Of a DNA stretch of 64,000 nucleotides, positions 53,064-61,950 are shown one piece after another. The notes beneath the pieces are model-generated. The model had not been told where the DNA came from. It was given only the letters and a program-made list of their open reading frames with translations, and ran no database searches. The stretch is from NCBI RefSeq assembly GCF_900142035.1, contig NZ_FQZI01000002.1, forward strand, positions 310,001 to 374,000, in the 5' to 3' direction. The position numbers were made by a program, and so were the translations under genes. Each line of letters starts with the position of its first letter. The stretch's first letter is position 1. This DNA is from Flavobacterium terrae. GTDB taxonomy: Bacteria > Bacteroidota > Bacteroidia > Flavobacteriales > Flavobacteriaceae.

Positions 53064-53762
53064 ATGAAAAATCTTATATTAACATTTTTATGTACAGCAA
53101 CAATATCATTTACAAGTTGTAAAGGTCAAGACAAACACAATTACGAAAGTATCGAGCCTAAAGTTTTTGCAGAAAAAATAGCAACAACTAAAAATCCTCA
53201 AATTCTTGATGTGAGAACTCCCGAAGAATTTAATTCATTACACTTAGACAATGCAATAAACAACAACATTAATGATGCCGATTTTGACAAAAATTTAAGC
53301 AGCTTAGACAAAAACAAACCAGTTTTTGTGTATTGTTTAGCTGGAGCTAGGAGCGCAAAAGCAGCAGCAAAACTTACTGAACAAGGTTTTACTGAAGTTT
53401 ATAATATGACTGGAGGGATTACTAAATGGAATTCTTCTGGACTTGGAAAACCAGTAAAAAAAGAAGGAGCACTTAGTATGGCTGACTATCAAAAATTAGT
53501 TCAAAGCGACAAAAAAGTTTTAATCGATTTTAATGCAGAATGGTGTGGGCCTTGCAAAAAAATGGCTCCATATTTAGCCAAAATGAAGGAAGAATTAAAA
53601 AATGATATAGTTATCATTCAAATTGATGTAGATAAAAATCAAGAACTGGCTCAAGAAATGAAAATTGAAGGTTTACCAACTTTAATTTTATACAATAAAG
53701 GAAAAGAAGTTTGGAAAAACCTAGGATACATGTCTGAATCTGATTTAAAATCAAAGTTATAA
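53064..53762 (+). CDS. Rhodanese-thioredoxin fusion lipoprotein
   Basis: 232 residues. Signal peptide with a lipobox ending FTSC at residue ~19, then a rhodanese domain (QILDVRTPEEFNSLH and VYCLAGARSAKAA with the active Cys) and a thioredoxin domain (DFNAEWCGPCKKMAPYLA, the WCGPC site). Anchored outside the inner membrane it would act in sulfur or disulfide redox handling in the periplasm. Its stop overlaps the next start (TAATG). Confidence 0.88.
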   Translation: MKNLILTFLCTATISFTSCKGQDKHNYESIEPKVFAEKIATTKNPQILDVRTPEEFNSLHLDNAINNNINDADFDKNLSSLDKNKPVFVYCLAGARSAKAAAKLTEQGFTEVYNMTGGITKWNSSGLGKPVKKEGALSMADYQKLVQSDKKVLIDFNAEWCGPCKKMAPYLAKMKEELKNDIVIIQIDVDKNQELAQEMKIEGLPTLILYNKGKEVWKNLGYMSESDLKSKL

Positions 53763-54436
53763 TGTGGACGAAGGAAGCAGCTCAATTTCTTGACGATTTG
53801 ACAAAAAATAATGCTACCGAATGGATGCATGAAAATAAAAAACGTTACGAAGGCTACAAAAAAGATTACAATAATTTAATTGCTTCTGTACTTGAAGCTA
53901 TGAAACCATTAGATAGTAGCTTAGAACCTCTCGAAGTTAAAAATTGTACGTTCCCTATTAATCGCGACATCCGTTTTTCAAAAGATAAATCTCCATACAA
54001 AACCAATATGGGCATTTGGATATCAACCAACCGAAACAGAAAAAATAGCCCTGGTTACTACATTCATTACGAAAAAGGAAGATCATTTATTGCTGGAGGC
54101 GTTTGGTGTCCAGAAGCAGATGAATTAAAAAAAATAAGAAAAGAAATCGCTTTCTTTTACGATGATTTAGAAGTAATCATAAACGACAAAGCCTTTAAAA
54201 AAGAGTTTGGCGAACTGGATAATGATGATGCTAATAAACTAAAAACAGCACCCAAAGGATATGAACCAAATCATCCAGCAATCGAATTTTTAAAACTCAA
54301 AAGTTTTACTTGCTCCCATCCCATTGACGAAAAATTATTTTTTGAAAAGGACTTTGGAAAAAAAATAGCTGAAAAGCTTATCGCTATCAAGCCACTAAAT
54401 GAATTTTTAAACAGAGCTTTAGAAACTGAAGAATAA
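53762..54436 (+). CDS. DUF2461 family protein
   Basis: 224 residues. The opening FLDDLTKNNATEWMHENKKRYE and the core FPINRDIRFSKDKSPYKTNMGIWIS, then GYYIHYEKGRSFIAGGVWCPEADELKKIR, match DUF2461 (TIGR02453) proteins, which are widespread and functionally unknown. Translationally coupled to the rhodanese-thioredoxin gene. Confidence 0.85.
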   Translation: MWTKEAAQFLDDLTKNNATEWMHENKKRYEGYKKDYNNLIASVLEAMKPLDSSLEPLEVKNCTFPINRDIRFSKDKSPYKTNMGIWISTNRNRKNSPGYYIHYEKGRSFIAGGVWCPEADELKKIRKEIAFFYDDLEVIINDKAFKKEFGELDNDDANKLKTAPKGYEPNHPAIEFLKLKSFTCSHPIDEKLFFEKDFGKKIAEKLIAIKPLNEFLNRALETEE

Positions 54437-54450
54437 AATAGAATACTAAA

Positions 54451-55464
54451 ATGCAAATCCAACATAATTTCTCATTAAAAAAATACAACACTTTTGGAAT
54501 CGAAGCAAAGGCTAGAGAATTTGTAGCTGTTCACTCTGTAGATGAATTAAAAGAAGTACTTGTAGAGAATTCTTCGAAGAAAAAATTCATTTTAGGAGGA
54601 GGAAGTAACATGCTACTTACTCAAGATATTGATGCTTTAGTAATACATGTTGACATCAAAGGAATTCGTATTGCAAAAGAAACTGAAGATTTTGTTTGGA
54701 TTGAAGCCAATGCTGGCGAAAACTGGCATGAGTTTGTGCTTTGGAATATTGACCATAATTTTGGGGGTCTTGAAAATATGTCACTTATTCCAGGAAATGT
54801 AGGTACAACCCCTGTACAGAACATTGGTGCATATGGCGTTGAAATTAAAGACAGCTTTGTTTCTTGTGAAGCAGTAAATATTGAAACTCAAGAGTGCAAA
54901 ACTTTCGATAAAGAAGAATGTAACTTTGGGTACAGAGAAAGCATTTTTAAACACGAAGCAAAAGACAAATACATCATAACTTCAGTTACTTTTAAGTTAA
55001 CCAAACAAAATCATAAAATAAATACTTCATACGGAGATATCTTAAAAGAATTAGAAAAAAACAACATCTCTACTCCTACTATCAAAGACGTAAGCAATGC
55101 TGTAATTGCTATTCGTCAAAGTAAATTACCAGACCCTAAAGAACTAGGAAATAGTGGAAGTTTTTTTAAGAACCCAATCATTTCACGCGATCATTTTGAA
55201 AAAGTAAAAGCTTTATTCCCAGATGTAAAACATTATGATGTTTCTTCTGAACAAGTTAAAGTCCCTGCTGGATGGCTTATAGAGCAAGCAGGTTTTAAAG
55301 GCATTAGAGTTGGCGATGCTGGCGTTCACAAAAATCAAGCTTTGGTCTTAGTAAATTACGGAAACGCGACTGGACAAGAAATATTAAGTCTTTCAAAAGA
55401 AATTCAAAAGACTATTTTAGACAAATATACCATAGCAATTGAAGCAGAGGTAAATGTAATCTAG
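54451..55464 (+). CDS. murB: UDP-N-acetylmuramate dehydrogenase
   Basis: 337 residues, type I MurB. FAD-binding motifs KYNTFGIEAKA and LGGGSNMLLT, then GLENMSLIPGNVGTTPVQNIGAYGVEI, FGYRESIFK with Tyr and Arg, GNSGSFFKNP with the catalytic Ser, and the C-terminal Glu region. It reduces the enolpyruvyl ether to UDP-MurNAc in peptidoglycan synthesis. Length fits the E. coli enzyme (342). Confidence 0.95.
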   Translation: MQIQHNFSLKKYNTFGIEAKAREFVAVHSVDELKEVLVENSSKKKFILGGGSNMLLTQDIDALVIHVDIKGIRIAKETEDFVWIEANAGENWHEFVLWNIDHNFGGLENMSLIPGNVGTTPVQNIGAYGVEIKDSFVSCEAVNIETQECKTFDKEECNFGYRESIFKHEAKDKYIITSVTFKLTKQNHKINTSYGDILKELEKNNISTPTIKDVSNAVIAIRQSKLPDPKELGNSGSFFKNPIISRDHFEKVKALFPDVKHYDVSSEQVKVPAGWLIEQAGFKGIRVGDAGVHKNQALVLVNYGNATGQEILSLSKEIQKTILDKYTIAIEAEVNVI

Positions 55465-55496
55465 TTTAATTGTCAACTAACTCTAACGATTTCTAA

Positions 55497-56225
55497 ATGA
55501 CGAAAAAAGTAGCCATCATATTTTTAATTCTAATTTCGTCAATTTTATTCGGCTTTTATATTCAACCAAAAAATATAAAAATTGACGATGAACGTTTTAT
55601 TACTTATACTATTAATCCTAAGAAACTAAATGTAGAATTTTATTGGAAAAACGAAAAGGGTGAGAATTTTAAAAATATTGAAAACCTAAAACTTTGGCTG
55701 GAACAACGAAAAAAAACACTTGTTTTTGGAACAAATGGTGGGATGTATAAAAAAAACAATTCTCCACAAGGACTTTACATTGAAAATAAGATTCAAAAAG
55801 CTGAAATTGACACAACAAATGGTAATGGCAATTTTTATCTAAAACCTAACGGAGTTTTCTATATAAAGACTGATAAAACAATAAATATTTGCTTAACCAA
55901 TGATTTCGTTAATGATGGTAAAATAAAATACGCAACACAGTCAGGACCTATGTTAGTGATTAACGGAAAAATTCTTTCTGCATTTAAAAAGAATTCAACA
56001 AACTTAAATATCCGAAATGGAGTTGGAGTTTTACCAAATAATGAAATAATGTTTGTGATGTCAAAAAAAGAAATAAACTTCTATGAGTTTGCAGAATATT
56101 TCAAAAACAATGGTTGCAAAAACGCTTTATATTTAGATGGATTTGTTTCACGAACTTATTTACCTGAAAAAAATTGGATACAAACTGATGGTAATTTTGG
56201 AGTAATAATTGGAGTGACAAAATAA
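55497..56225 (+). CDS. Phosphodiester glycosidase family protein (NAGPA-like)
   Basis: 242 residues with an N-terminal membrane or signal segment (VAIIFLILISSILFGFYI). The core has FGTNGGMYKKNNSPQGLYI, ATQSGPMLVINGKI, NIRNGVGVL and ALYLDGFVSRTYLP, the pattern of phosphodiester alpha-GlcNAcase (uncovering enzyme) homologues such as YigE-like proteins. It probably cleaves a sugar phosphodiester in the periplasm. Substrate unknown. Confidence 0.8.
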   Translation: MTKKVAIIFLILISSILFGFYIQPKNIKIDDERFITYTINPKKLNVEFYWKNEKGENFKNIENLKLWLEQRKKTLVFGTNGGMYKKNNSPQGLYIENKIQKAEIDTTNGNGNFYLKPNGVFYIKTDKTINICLTNDFVNDGKIKYATQSGPMLVINGKILSAFKKNSTNLNIRNGVGVLPNNEIMFVMSKKEINFYEFAEYFKNNGCKNALYLDGFVSRTYLPEKNWIQTDGNFGVIIGVTK

Positions 56226-56267
56226 ATCATTGAAATAATTAATAGCAATTTGATTAATTCCCTCAAC

Positions 56268-56286
56268 TTTTTACAAGTTGTAAAAA
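56268..56286. promoter_or_regulatory. Perfect 19-bp palindrome upstream of the PaiB-like gene
   Basis: TTTTTACAA G TTGTAAAAA, two 9-bp arms around one base, in the 104-base gap before ATG 56330. Perfect odd palindromes of this size are typical of dimeric regulator sites. There is no GC-rich stem, so terminator use is less likely. The regulator is not identified. Confidence 0.5.
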
Positions 56287-56329
56287 TATAAAGACATATC
56301 TTTTATATCATTCTAAAATCTAAAATTTT

Positions 56330-56944
56330 ATGTACATCCCTGATTTATACAAAAATGAAAACCAAATAGAAATTGAACAATTTCTAACTAACAATGGATT
56401 TGCAATTTTAATAAATCAAACAAATGGTAGATCTTGGGGTACACATACACCACTAGTTCTTGAAAAAACTATTGATGGCAAATCTATTTTGACTGGCCAT
56501 ATTTCAAAAGAAAACCCACAAGCTGAAAATTTCAAGGAAGGAGAAGAAATCCTAGCAATTTTTAACGGACCTCACTCATACATTTCCTCTTCTTGGTATG
56601 ACCATGAAAATGTTCCTACATGGAATTATATTGCAGTACATGTCTATGGAAAATTAAGATTATTATCTTTTGACGAAACTATTGAATCCCTTAAGAAATT
56701 AGTCAATAAGTACGAAAAAAACGAAGAAAACCCTGTTAAAGTAGAAAACTTATCTGCAAAAACAATGCTTCAAGCTAGAGGAATTGTCGCATTTGAAATT
56801 GAAATTACCGAGGTACAAGCTAAAAGAAAACTATCACAAAATCGAGATGACAAAAATCACCAGAATATTATAAATCATCTTGAAAATTCACAAGACCATG
56901 ATTCGATTAACATCGCTTCAGAGATGAAAAAAGATAGAAGTTAA
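56330..56944 (+). CDS. FMN-binding PaiB-like protein
   Basis: 204 residues. MYIPDLYKNEN at the start, GFAILINQTNGRSWGTHTPLVLE, GHISKENPQ, AIFNGPHSYISSSWYDHENVPTWNYIAVHVYGK are the hallmarks of the PaiB family with its split-barrel FMN fold. Bacillus PaiB is described as a negative regulator of sporulation and protease genes, but most homologues are of unknown role. It lacks a helix-turn-helix, so it may not bind DNA. Confidence 0.85.
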   Translation: MYIPDLYKNENQIEIEQFLTNNGFAILINQTNGRSWGTHTPLVLEKTIDGKSILTGHISKENPQAENFKEGEEILAIFNGPHSYISSSWYDHENVPTWNYIAVHVYGKLRLLSFDETIESLKKLVNKYEKNEENPVKVENLSAKTMLQARGIVAFEIEITEVQAKRKLSQNRDDKNHQNIINHLENSQDHDSINIASEMKKDRS

Positions 56945-56982
56945 AGATTTAAATTTTAAGCTAGAATTCTGTTATTATTCAA

Positions 56983-57012
56983 TTGCTAATTGTCAATTAA
57001 TAATTACATTTG
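56983..57012 (+). promoter_or_regulatory. Bacteroidota-type promoter of the glycosyltransferase gene
   Basis: TTG at 56983-56985, a 19-base spacer and TACATTTG at 57005-57012 match the -33/-7 consensus fully. The predicted transcript start is near 57018, and the first ATG downstream is 57035. This shows that the coding frame starts at 57035 and not at the earlier in-frame codon at 56990. Confidence 0.6.
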
Positions 57013-57034
57013 CACCTTAATTCTAAAATACTTT

Positions 57035-58150
57035 ATGGAGCTATTTTTACTCGTAATTTTTTATTTCTTTATTTCTATTGTATTAATCCAAACAGTGTAC
57101 TATTTGTTCATTTTTGGAAAATTTTCTTTTGGAAAAATTGAAAAAAACACTCCAAAACACATTCCTGTTTCAGTAATTGTTTGTGCAAAAAACGAGGAGA
57201 AAAATATCCAAAAATACCTTCCTTTATTAATCAATCAAAATTATCACAATTTTGAAATTGTAATCATAGATGATGCCTCTTCTGACGACACTCGAGATTT
57301 AATTGAAAATTTCCAAATTCAGCATCCTAACTTAATCAAACTTGTAAAAGTAGAAAATAATGAAGCTTTTTGGGGCAATAAAAAATTTGCCTTAACTCTT
57401 GGTATAAAAGCTGCTTCAAAAGAATATTTATTATTTACAGATGCTGATTGTTATCCTAATTCAGACAATTGGATTGCAGAAATGACATCACATTTTACAC
57501 TTCACAAAACATTTGTTTTAGGATATGGTGCCTATGAAAAAGAACCAGGATTTTTAAATAAATTAATTCGTTTTGAAACACTACTTACTGCAGTACAATA
57601 TTTTTCTTGGGCAAAAATAGGAAGACCATACATGGGAGTAGGTCGCAATTTAGCATATAAAAAAGAAGAGTTTTTTAACGTAAATGGATTTATTCATCAC
57701 ATGAAATTACGTTCTGGAGATGATGATTTATTTATAAATGAAGCTGCTAAAGGGCATAAAACAACTATTTCTGCAAATCCTGAAGGATTCACTTATTCTA
57801 AAGCTAAAGAAACTTTTGGAGATTGGATTATGCAAAAAAGAAGACATGTTTCTACAGCGAAGCATTATAAAAGTTTCGATAAACTTCAGTTAGGCTTGTT
57901 CTTTTTATCACAACTTTTATTTTTCATTCTTCCAATACCTTTATTAGCATTCCAATTCCAATGGATAATAATAGTATCACTTATTGCGTTCAGATATTTG
58001 ATTACTTGGTTATCTTTAGGATATTCTGCTAGTAAACTCGAAGAGAAAGATGTCATGTATTGGTATCCTATTCTAGAATTAATTCTTATATTAATACAAA
58101 TTAATGTGTTTATTAAAAACATATTTTCAAAACCATATACTTGGAAATAA
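57035..58150 (+). CDS. Family 2 glycosyltransferase, membrane-bound
   Basis: About 371 residues from ATG 57035. One N-terminal helix (LFLLVIFYFFISIVLIQTVYYLFIF), a GT-A domain with VSVIVCAKNEEKNI, IVIIDDASSDDT, LFTDADCYP (DxD), RSGDDDLF and the QKRRH acceptor motif (QxxRW-like), then two or three C-terminal helices. It resembles processive or lipid-linked glycosyltransferases of exopolysaccharide or glycolipid synthesis. Its stop overlaps the start of the sigma factor gene. Confidence 0.88.
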   Translation: MELFLLVIFYFFISIVLIQTVYYLFIFGKFSFGKIEKNTPKHIPVSVIVCAKNEEKNIQKYLPLLINQNYHNFEIVIIDDASSDDTRDLIENFQIQHPNLIKLVKVENNEAFWGNKKFALTLGIKAASKEYLLFTDADCYPNSDNWIAEMTSHFTLHKTFVLGYGAYEKEPGFLNKLIRFETLLTAVQYFSWAKIGRPYMGVGRNLAYKKEEFFNVNGFIHHMKLRSGDDDLFINEAAKGHKTTISANPEGFTYSKAKETFGDWIMQKRRHVSTAKHYKSFDKLQLGLFFLSQLLFFILPIPLLAFQFQWIIIVSLIAFRYLITWLSLGYSASKLEEKDVMYWYPILELILILIQINVFIKNIFSKPYTWK

Positions 58151-58689
58151 AAAAACATATTGAAAAAGCTGTTTTGGGAGACCAAGTAGCTTTTACTTTC
58201 CTACTCGACAGATACTGGAATGAGGTTTACGGCTTTATGCTACAGCGAACAGAAAATGAAACTGACGCAGAAGATATTACTATCGAAACTTTCTCAAAGG
58301 CTTTTGATAAAATTTCAACATACAATCCCGAATATCAATTCAATACTTGGTTAATTGCAATTGCAAAGAATGTTCACATTGATTTGTTGAGAAAGAAAAA
58401 ATCATCACTATTCATAGACATTACAGATGAAGAAGATGATATCGCTTATACTGTTGCTGATTCCTCCCCTTCTGCCGAAGATAAATTAATAACGGAACAA
58501 AACTTAAACAGACTTTTACAGTACATTAAAGAACTAAAGCCTGCTTATCAGGAAGTAATTCAGATGCGCTATTTTCAGGAAATGAGCTATCAAGAAATTG
58601 CTGATGAACTTGATGAACCACTTAACAACATCAAAGTAAAGCTATTGAGAGCAAAAAAACTTCTTGCAGAAATCATCTCAAGTAAGTAA
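58141..58689 (+). CDS. RNA polymerase sigma factor, ECF (sigma-70 family)
   Basis: 182 residues; TTG start at 58141 inside the end of the glycosyltransferase gene, giving 10 bases of overlap and likely coupling. Region 2 covers ~20-85 (FTFLLDRYWNEVYGFMLQRTENETDAEDITIETFSKAFDKI, FNTWLIAIAKNVHIDLLR) and region 4 ~125-175 (YQEVIQMRYFQEMSYQEIADELDEPLNNIKVKLLRAKK). Neither region 1 nor 3 is present. No obvious anti-sigma gene follows; the next gene is a membrane protein that could play that part. Confidence 0.9.
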   Translation: MEIKKHIEKAVLGDQVAFTFLLDRYWNEVYGFMLQRTENETDAEDITIETFSKAFDKISTYNPEYQFNTWLIAIAKNVHIDLLRKKKSSLFIDITDEEDDIAYTVADSSPSAEDKLITEQNLNRLLQYIKELKPAYQEVIQMRYFQEMSYQEIADELDEPLNNIKVKLLRAKKLLAEIISSK

Positions 58690-59465
58690 TGAAAAAGAAT
58701 AAAAACAAATATCTTAAACCAAAAACAAATTCATTACTAAAAACTGATTTTTACAAAAATTCACTCATTATTTTAGCTTGTGCTTTTGGCATCTATCTTT
58801 TAAGGAACGAAAGTGGCCCACTTCGCTATTTAGTAGTTGGATTAATGTTATTATTACTTTATAAACTGATCTTTTTAATTCAATCTGCACCTGAAATTGT
58901 TGAAGAGTTTTTTCCACCTAAAGTAAAATTTGAAATAAACACAAAACCAATTGATCAATTTATATATAAAAGCTCAAATTATTTTTTTGGTCTCTCTTTA
59001 GTTCTTATTCTTTTTCAAATTAGAAGAATTGACAATACCATACATGGAATTAATTTATTTTTCAAGTTTGGATTATATGGTGCTTTATTTGGATTTATAG
59101 TATTATATATTCTAAAATTAATAAGCCCTACCATATATGATACTGGTAATAGACGCTTTGCAATTACATTCATTTCTATTGTTGGTTTTTTTCTTGTTAC
59201 TGCTGCTACTGCAAGTTTTGTAAATTATAATTTTCCAAAAGAAAAACCTAAATCATCTACATATCTCATTAAAAGAAAATCACTTGGTGGGAAAAGAAAT
59301 AATGACCATTTGTTGTTTATAGAATTCTATAAAAATGATGAGGAACGAATTGAGGTTTCAGAAAATGAATACAATACGGTTAAAGAGGGAGAAAAAGTAA
59401 ATCTAACGACTCAAAAAGGATATTTTGGTTATGAAACAATTATAGATATAAAATCAATAAATTAA
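58689..59465 (+). CDS. Membrane protein of unknown function next to the sigma factor
   Basis: 258 residues with about five membrane helices (SLIILACAFGIYLL, LVVGLMLLLLYKLIFLI, YFFGLSLVLILFQI, FGLYGALFGFIVLYIL, ITFISIVGFFLVTAATASF) and a C-terminal ~55-residue soluble tail (KRKSLGGKRNNDHLLFIEFYK...). The start overlaps the sigma factor stop. It has no anti-sigma zinc or HxxxCxxC motif. Position suggests a partner of the sigma factor, without proof. Confidence 0.65.
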   Translation: MKKNKNKYLKPKTNSLLKTDFYKNSLIILACAFGIYLLRNESGPLRYLVVGLMLLLLYKLIFLIQSAPEIVEEFFPPKVKFEINTKPIDQFIYKSSNYFFGLSLVLILFQIRRIDNTIHGINLFFKFGLYGALFGFIVLYILKLISPTIYDTGNRRFAITFISIVGFFLVTAATASFVNYNFPKEKPKSSTYLIKRKSLGGKRNNDHLLFIEFYKNDEERIEVSENEYNTVKEGEKVNLTTQKGYFGYETIIDIKSIN

Positions 59466-59493
59466 ATTTTAAATCTTATAAAAATTTCTGTAG

Positions 59494-59512
59494 GTTTGGC
59501 AAAAAACCAAAC
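59494..59512 (+). repeat. Inverted repeat in the MFS gene leader
   Basis: GTTTGG (59494-59499) pairs with CCAAAC (59507-59512) around a 7-base loop, 2 bases before the MFS start codon, and it overlaps a TAGGTTTG -7-like box at 59491-59498. A small hairpin at the start codon could lower translation; it may equally be chance. Confidence 0.35.
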
Positions 59513-59514
59513 TA

Positions 59515-60759
59515 ATGCAAAACTTTTCCAACCAAGAAAAAATAAAACACCTATTATCATTACCCGTTATCGTGGCCGCTCTTGGCTATTTTGTTGACAT
59601 ATACGATTTACTTTTATTTGGAATTGTTCGTGTACCAAGCCTTAAAGATTTAGGGCTAAACCCTGATACTTCAGGAACATTAATCATGAATTTTCAAATG
59701 ATTGGTTTATTACTAGGAGGTATTTTATGGGGAGTTCTTGGTGATAAAAAAGGAAGACTTTCTGTACTATTTGGTTCTATAATTGTATATTCATTGGCCA
59801 ACATAGCTTGTGGCTTTTTACCTCAATTTCCAATAGAAGACAAAACAACCATTTATGCCGTTTTACGATTCATTGCGGGGATTGGTCTAGCAGGCGAATT
59901 AGGCGCTGGTATAACACTAGTCTCGGAATCTCTTCCCAAGGAACTTAGAGCAATAGGTACATCTATAGTTGCAGGATTCGGTTTAATGGGAGCAGTTGTT
60001 GCTCAATTAACAGTAGAATTAGCTGGAAGCTGGACTACAGCCTATTTCATTGGAGGAACGCTAGGATTATTATTACTATTACTACGTGTTGGAGTTGTAG
60101 AATCCGGGATTTATAAAGATATTGAGAAAAAAGAAACTGTTTCAAAAGGTAATTTCTTATCCTTTTTTACAAATGGCGAAAGGCTAGTTCGCTACTTAAA
60201 ATGCATTGCCATAGGATTACCAACTTGGTTTTGCATAGGCATCTTAGCTGTAATGGCTAATCAGTTTGCACCAGCCTTAGGGATAAAAAATATAGTTCCT
60301 GGTAAAGCTATTATGTGGGGTTATGTTGGAATTTCGATAGGAGATTTTGCCAGTGGATTTATTTCGCATTGGTTAAAATCAAGAAAAAAAGCAATTTTTT
60401 ATATGATGCTTTTTACAATCATTGGAGTTGCTTTAATGCTTTATGGAGGAACAAATACTGAGAGTATGTATTATTTCTACTGTGCTTGGTTAGGATTAGG
60501 AACAGGTTACTGGGCAATGTTTGTTACAGTTGCTTCTGAACAATTTGGAACCAATATTAGAAGTACTGCTACAACCACAGTTCCCAATATGGTAAGAGGT
60601 CTACTTCCTTTAATGCTTTTAGGTTTCGATTTTTTCAAAAAAAGTAACGGAGTAATACTTTCTTCAACAATAGTAGGAGCAATAGCATTTGCATTAGGAA
60701 TCTATTCAACATTAACTATAAAAGAAACCCATGATAAAGATCTTGATTTTATCGAATAG
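59515..60759 (+). CDS. MFS transporter
   Basis: 414 residues, 12 predicted membrane helices. Conserved MFS loop GVLGDKKGRLSVLFG near residue 75, RFIAGIGLAGELGAG and the second-half equivalents (FASGFISHWLKSRKKAIFY). The RFxxGxGxGGE-like motif suggests the metabolite:H+ symporter branch (sugar or organic acid carriers). Substrate not determinable. It is followed by a strong terminator. Confidence 0.88.
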   Translation: MQNFSNQEKIKHLLSLPVIVAALGYFVDIYDLLLFGIVRVPSLKDLGLNPDTSGTLIMNFQMIGLLLGGILWGVLGDKKGRLSVLFGSIIVYSLANIACGFLPQFPIEDKTTIYAVLRFIAGIGLAGELGAGITLVSESLPKELRAIGTSIVAGFGLMGAVVAQLTVELAGSWTTAYFIGGTLGLLLLLLRVGVVESGIYKDIEKKETVSKGNFLSFFTNGERLVRYLKCIAIGLPTWFCIGILAVMANQFAPALGIKNIVPGKAIMWGYVGISIGDFASGFISHWLKSRKKAIFYMMLFTIIGVALMLYGGTNTESMYYFYCAWLGLGTGYWAMFVTVASEQFGTNIRSTATTTVPNMVRGLLPLMLLGFDFFKKSNGVILSSTIVGAIAFALGIYSTLTIKETHDKDLDFIE

Positions 60760-60791
60760 ATAAACTTAGATATAAACGATCTATATTCTTT

Positions 60792-60829
60792 AAGCCTATG
60801 TGTAAACACACATAGGCTTTTTTGTTTTT
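60792..60829 (+). terminator. Strong terminator after the MFS gene
   Basis: Perfect 12-bp stem AAGCCTATGTGT (60792-60803) with ACACATAGGCTT (60808-60819), 4-base loop, followed by a T-rich run. It separates the core region from the protease cluster. Confidence 0.9.
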
Positions 60830-60843
60830 AACTATTTGTATCC

Positions 60844-60861
60844 ATCACTAAAATTAGTGAT
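60844..60861 (+). promoter_or_regulatory. Inverted repeat upstream of the caspase-like gene
   Basis: ATCACTAA (60844-60851) pairs with TTAGTGAT (60854-60861), two bases between the arms. It stands 167 bases before the caspase ATG, in the 268-base stretch after the MFS gene, where no gene was seen. A regulator site is possible. Confidence 0.4.
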
Positions 60862-61027
60862 TTAAAAAAGGAAATACCCCTTTCTAATTCCAACCTTTTC
60901 CTATTTAAAAATTGGTAAAAACCCTCTATCAAAATGGGCCATTTCTCTGACAACTATAATGTCAGATATAAGCAATTTTACATCAAGAAATTTCACAAAA
61001 ATTAATCAACAATTTAACAACAAATAT

Positions 61028-61897
61028 ATGGCTAAGAAAGCAGTAATTATAGGAATAAACGACTACGCTCCAATAGGCGCTGGAGGTCCCGACTTAAATG
61101 GTTGCATAGCAGATGCACGTGATATGGCTAATACATTAGTTATATGCGGATTTCAACCCACTAACATCAGAATTTTAACAAATCAAAATGCTACAAAAAA
61201 CAATATCATCACTTATATAAAATGGTTACTAACTGGAAATAAAGCTGGAGATTCATTAGTGCTTTATTACTCAGGCCATGGAACAAGAGTGGCTAATATA
61301 GGAACAGATCTTGAATTAGACGGTTTAGACGAAGCTGTATGTCCTCACGATTATGCAACAGCAGGAGTTATAAGAGACGATGAATTCAAAAATCTTTTTA
61401 AAGGAAAAGTACGAAAAGGAGTAAGTTTTGATGTTTTCTTTGACTGCTGTCACTCTGGATCAGGAACCAGAAAAATGAATCTTAGCGGCATTGATGGAAT
61501 GTTTGCAAATGAAACTCCAAGGTTTATCCCTCCTATGCTTGAAGATGAATTTTACTTCAATTTCTCGAAAAGCATCGAAACTAAATCATCCACAAAAGAA
61601 GCCTCATCTGAAGAAGCAACAACTACAACTAAATCATTAAACAAAGTCCCTGAAATGAATCATGTTCTTTGGGCTGGTTGTATGGACAATCAAGTATCAA
61701 TGGAAGGTGACTTTTCAGGCATGACAAGAGGATATTTCACTTACAACTTATGTAAAGTCCTTAGAGCGACAAGCGGTAACATTACTAGAGAACTTCTTGA
61801 CTCTCAAATAGCAAACGCTCTTTCAGCTATGGGTGCGGCACAAATTAATCAAACCGAAGGTAAATCAGCTAAGCTAAAACTAAAAATATTCGAATAG
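61028..61897 (+). CDS. Caspase-like cysteine protease (bacterial metacaspase/orthocaspase)
   Basis: 289 residues from ATG 61028 (MAKKAVIIGINDY); the frame extends to 60959 but the extra 23 residues precede the domain start. Peptidase C14 fold: DLNGCIADARDMANTL, catalytic His in LYYSGHGTR near residue 84, and Cys in FFDCCHSGSG near 141, followed by an acidic/Ser-Thr-rich linker (~178-203) and LWAGCMDNQVSMEG with a second subunit segment. No signal peptide. Such proteases cut after basic residues and act in stress or conflict systems. First gene of a four-gene cluster with a trypsin-like protease. Confidence 0.88.
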   Translation: MAKKAVIIGINDYAPIGAGGPDLNGCIADARDMANTLVICGFQPTNIRILTNQNATKNNIITYIKWLLTGNKAGDSLVLYYSGHGTRVANIGTDLELDGLDEAVCPHDYATAGVIRDDEFKNLFKGKVRKGVSFDVFFDCCHSGSGTRKMNLSGIDGMFANETPRFIPPMLEDEFYFNFSKSIETKSSTKEASSEEATTTTKSLNKVPEMNHVLWAGCMDNQVSMEGDFSGMTRGYFTYNLCKVLRATSGNITRELLDSQIANALSAMGAAQINQTEGKSAKLKLKIFE

Positions 61898-61906
61898 CGG
61901 TGGAAT

Positions 61907-61931
61907 CCGAAAAGCCATAAAAGAGTAGGAA
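61907..61931 (+). repeat. Intergenic element, copy 1, before the trypsin-like gene
   Basis: CCGAAAAGCCATAAAAGAGT continued by AGGAA, lying 20 bases before ATG 61951. A second copy, 23 identical bases out of 26 aligned, is at 63295-63320 before the last gene. It includes an AGGA that could serve as ribosome binding site, but the conserved part is much longer. Confidence 0.75.
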
Positions 61932-61950
61932 AAATTAAAAATCAAATAAA

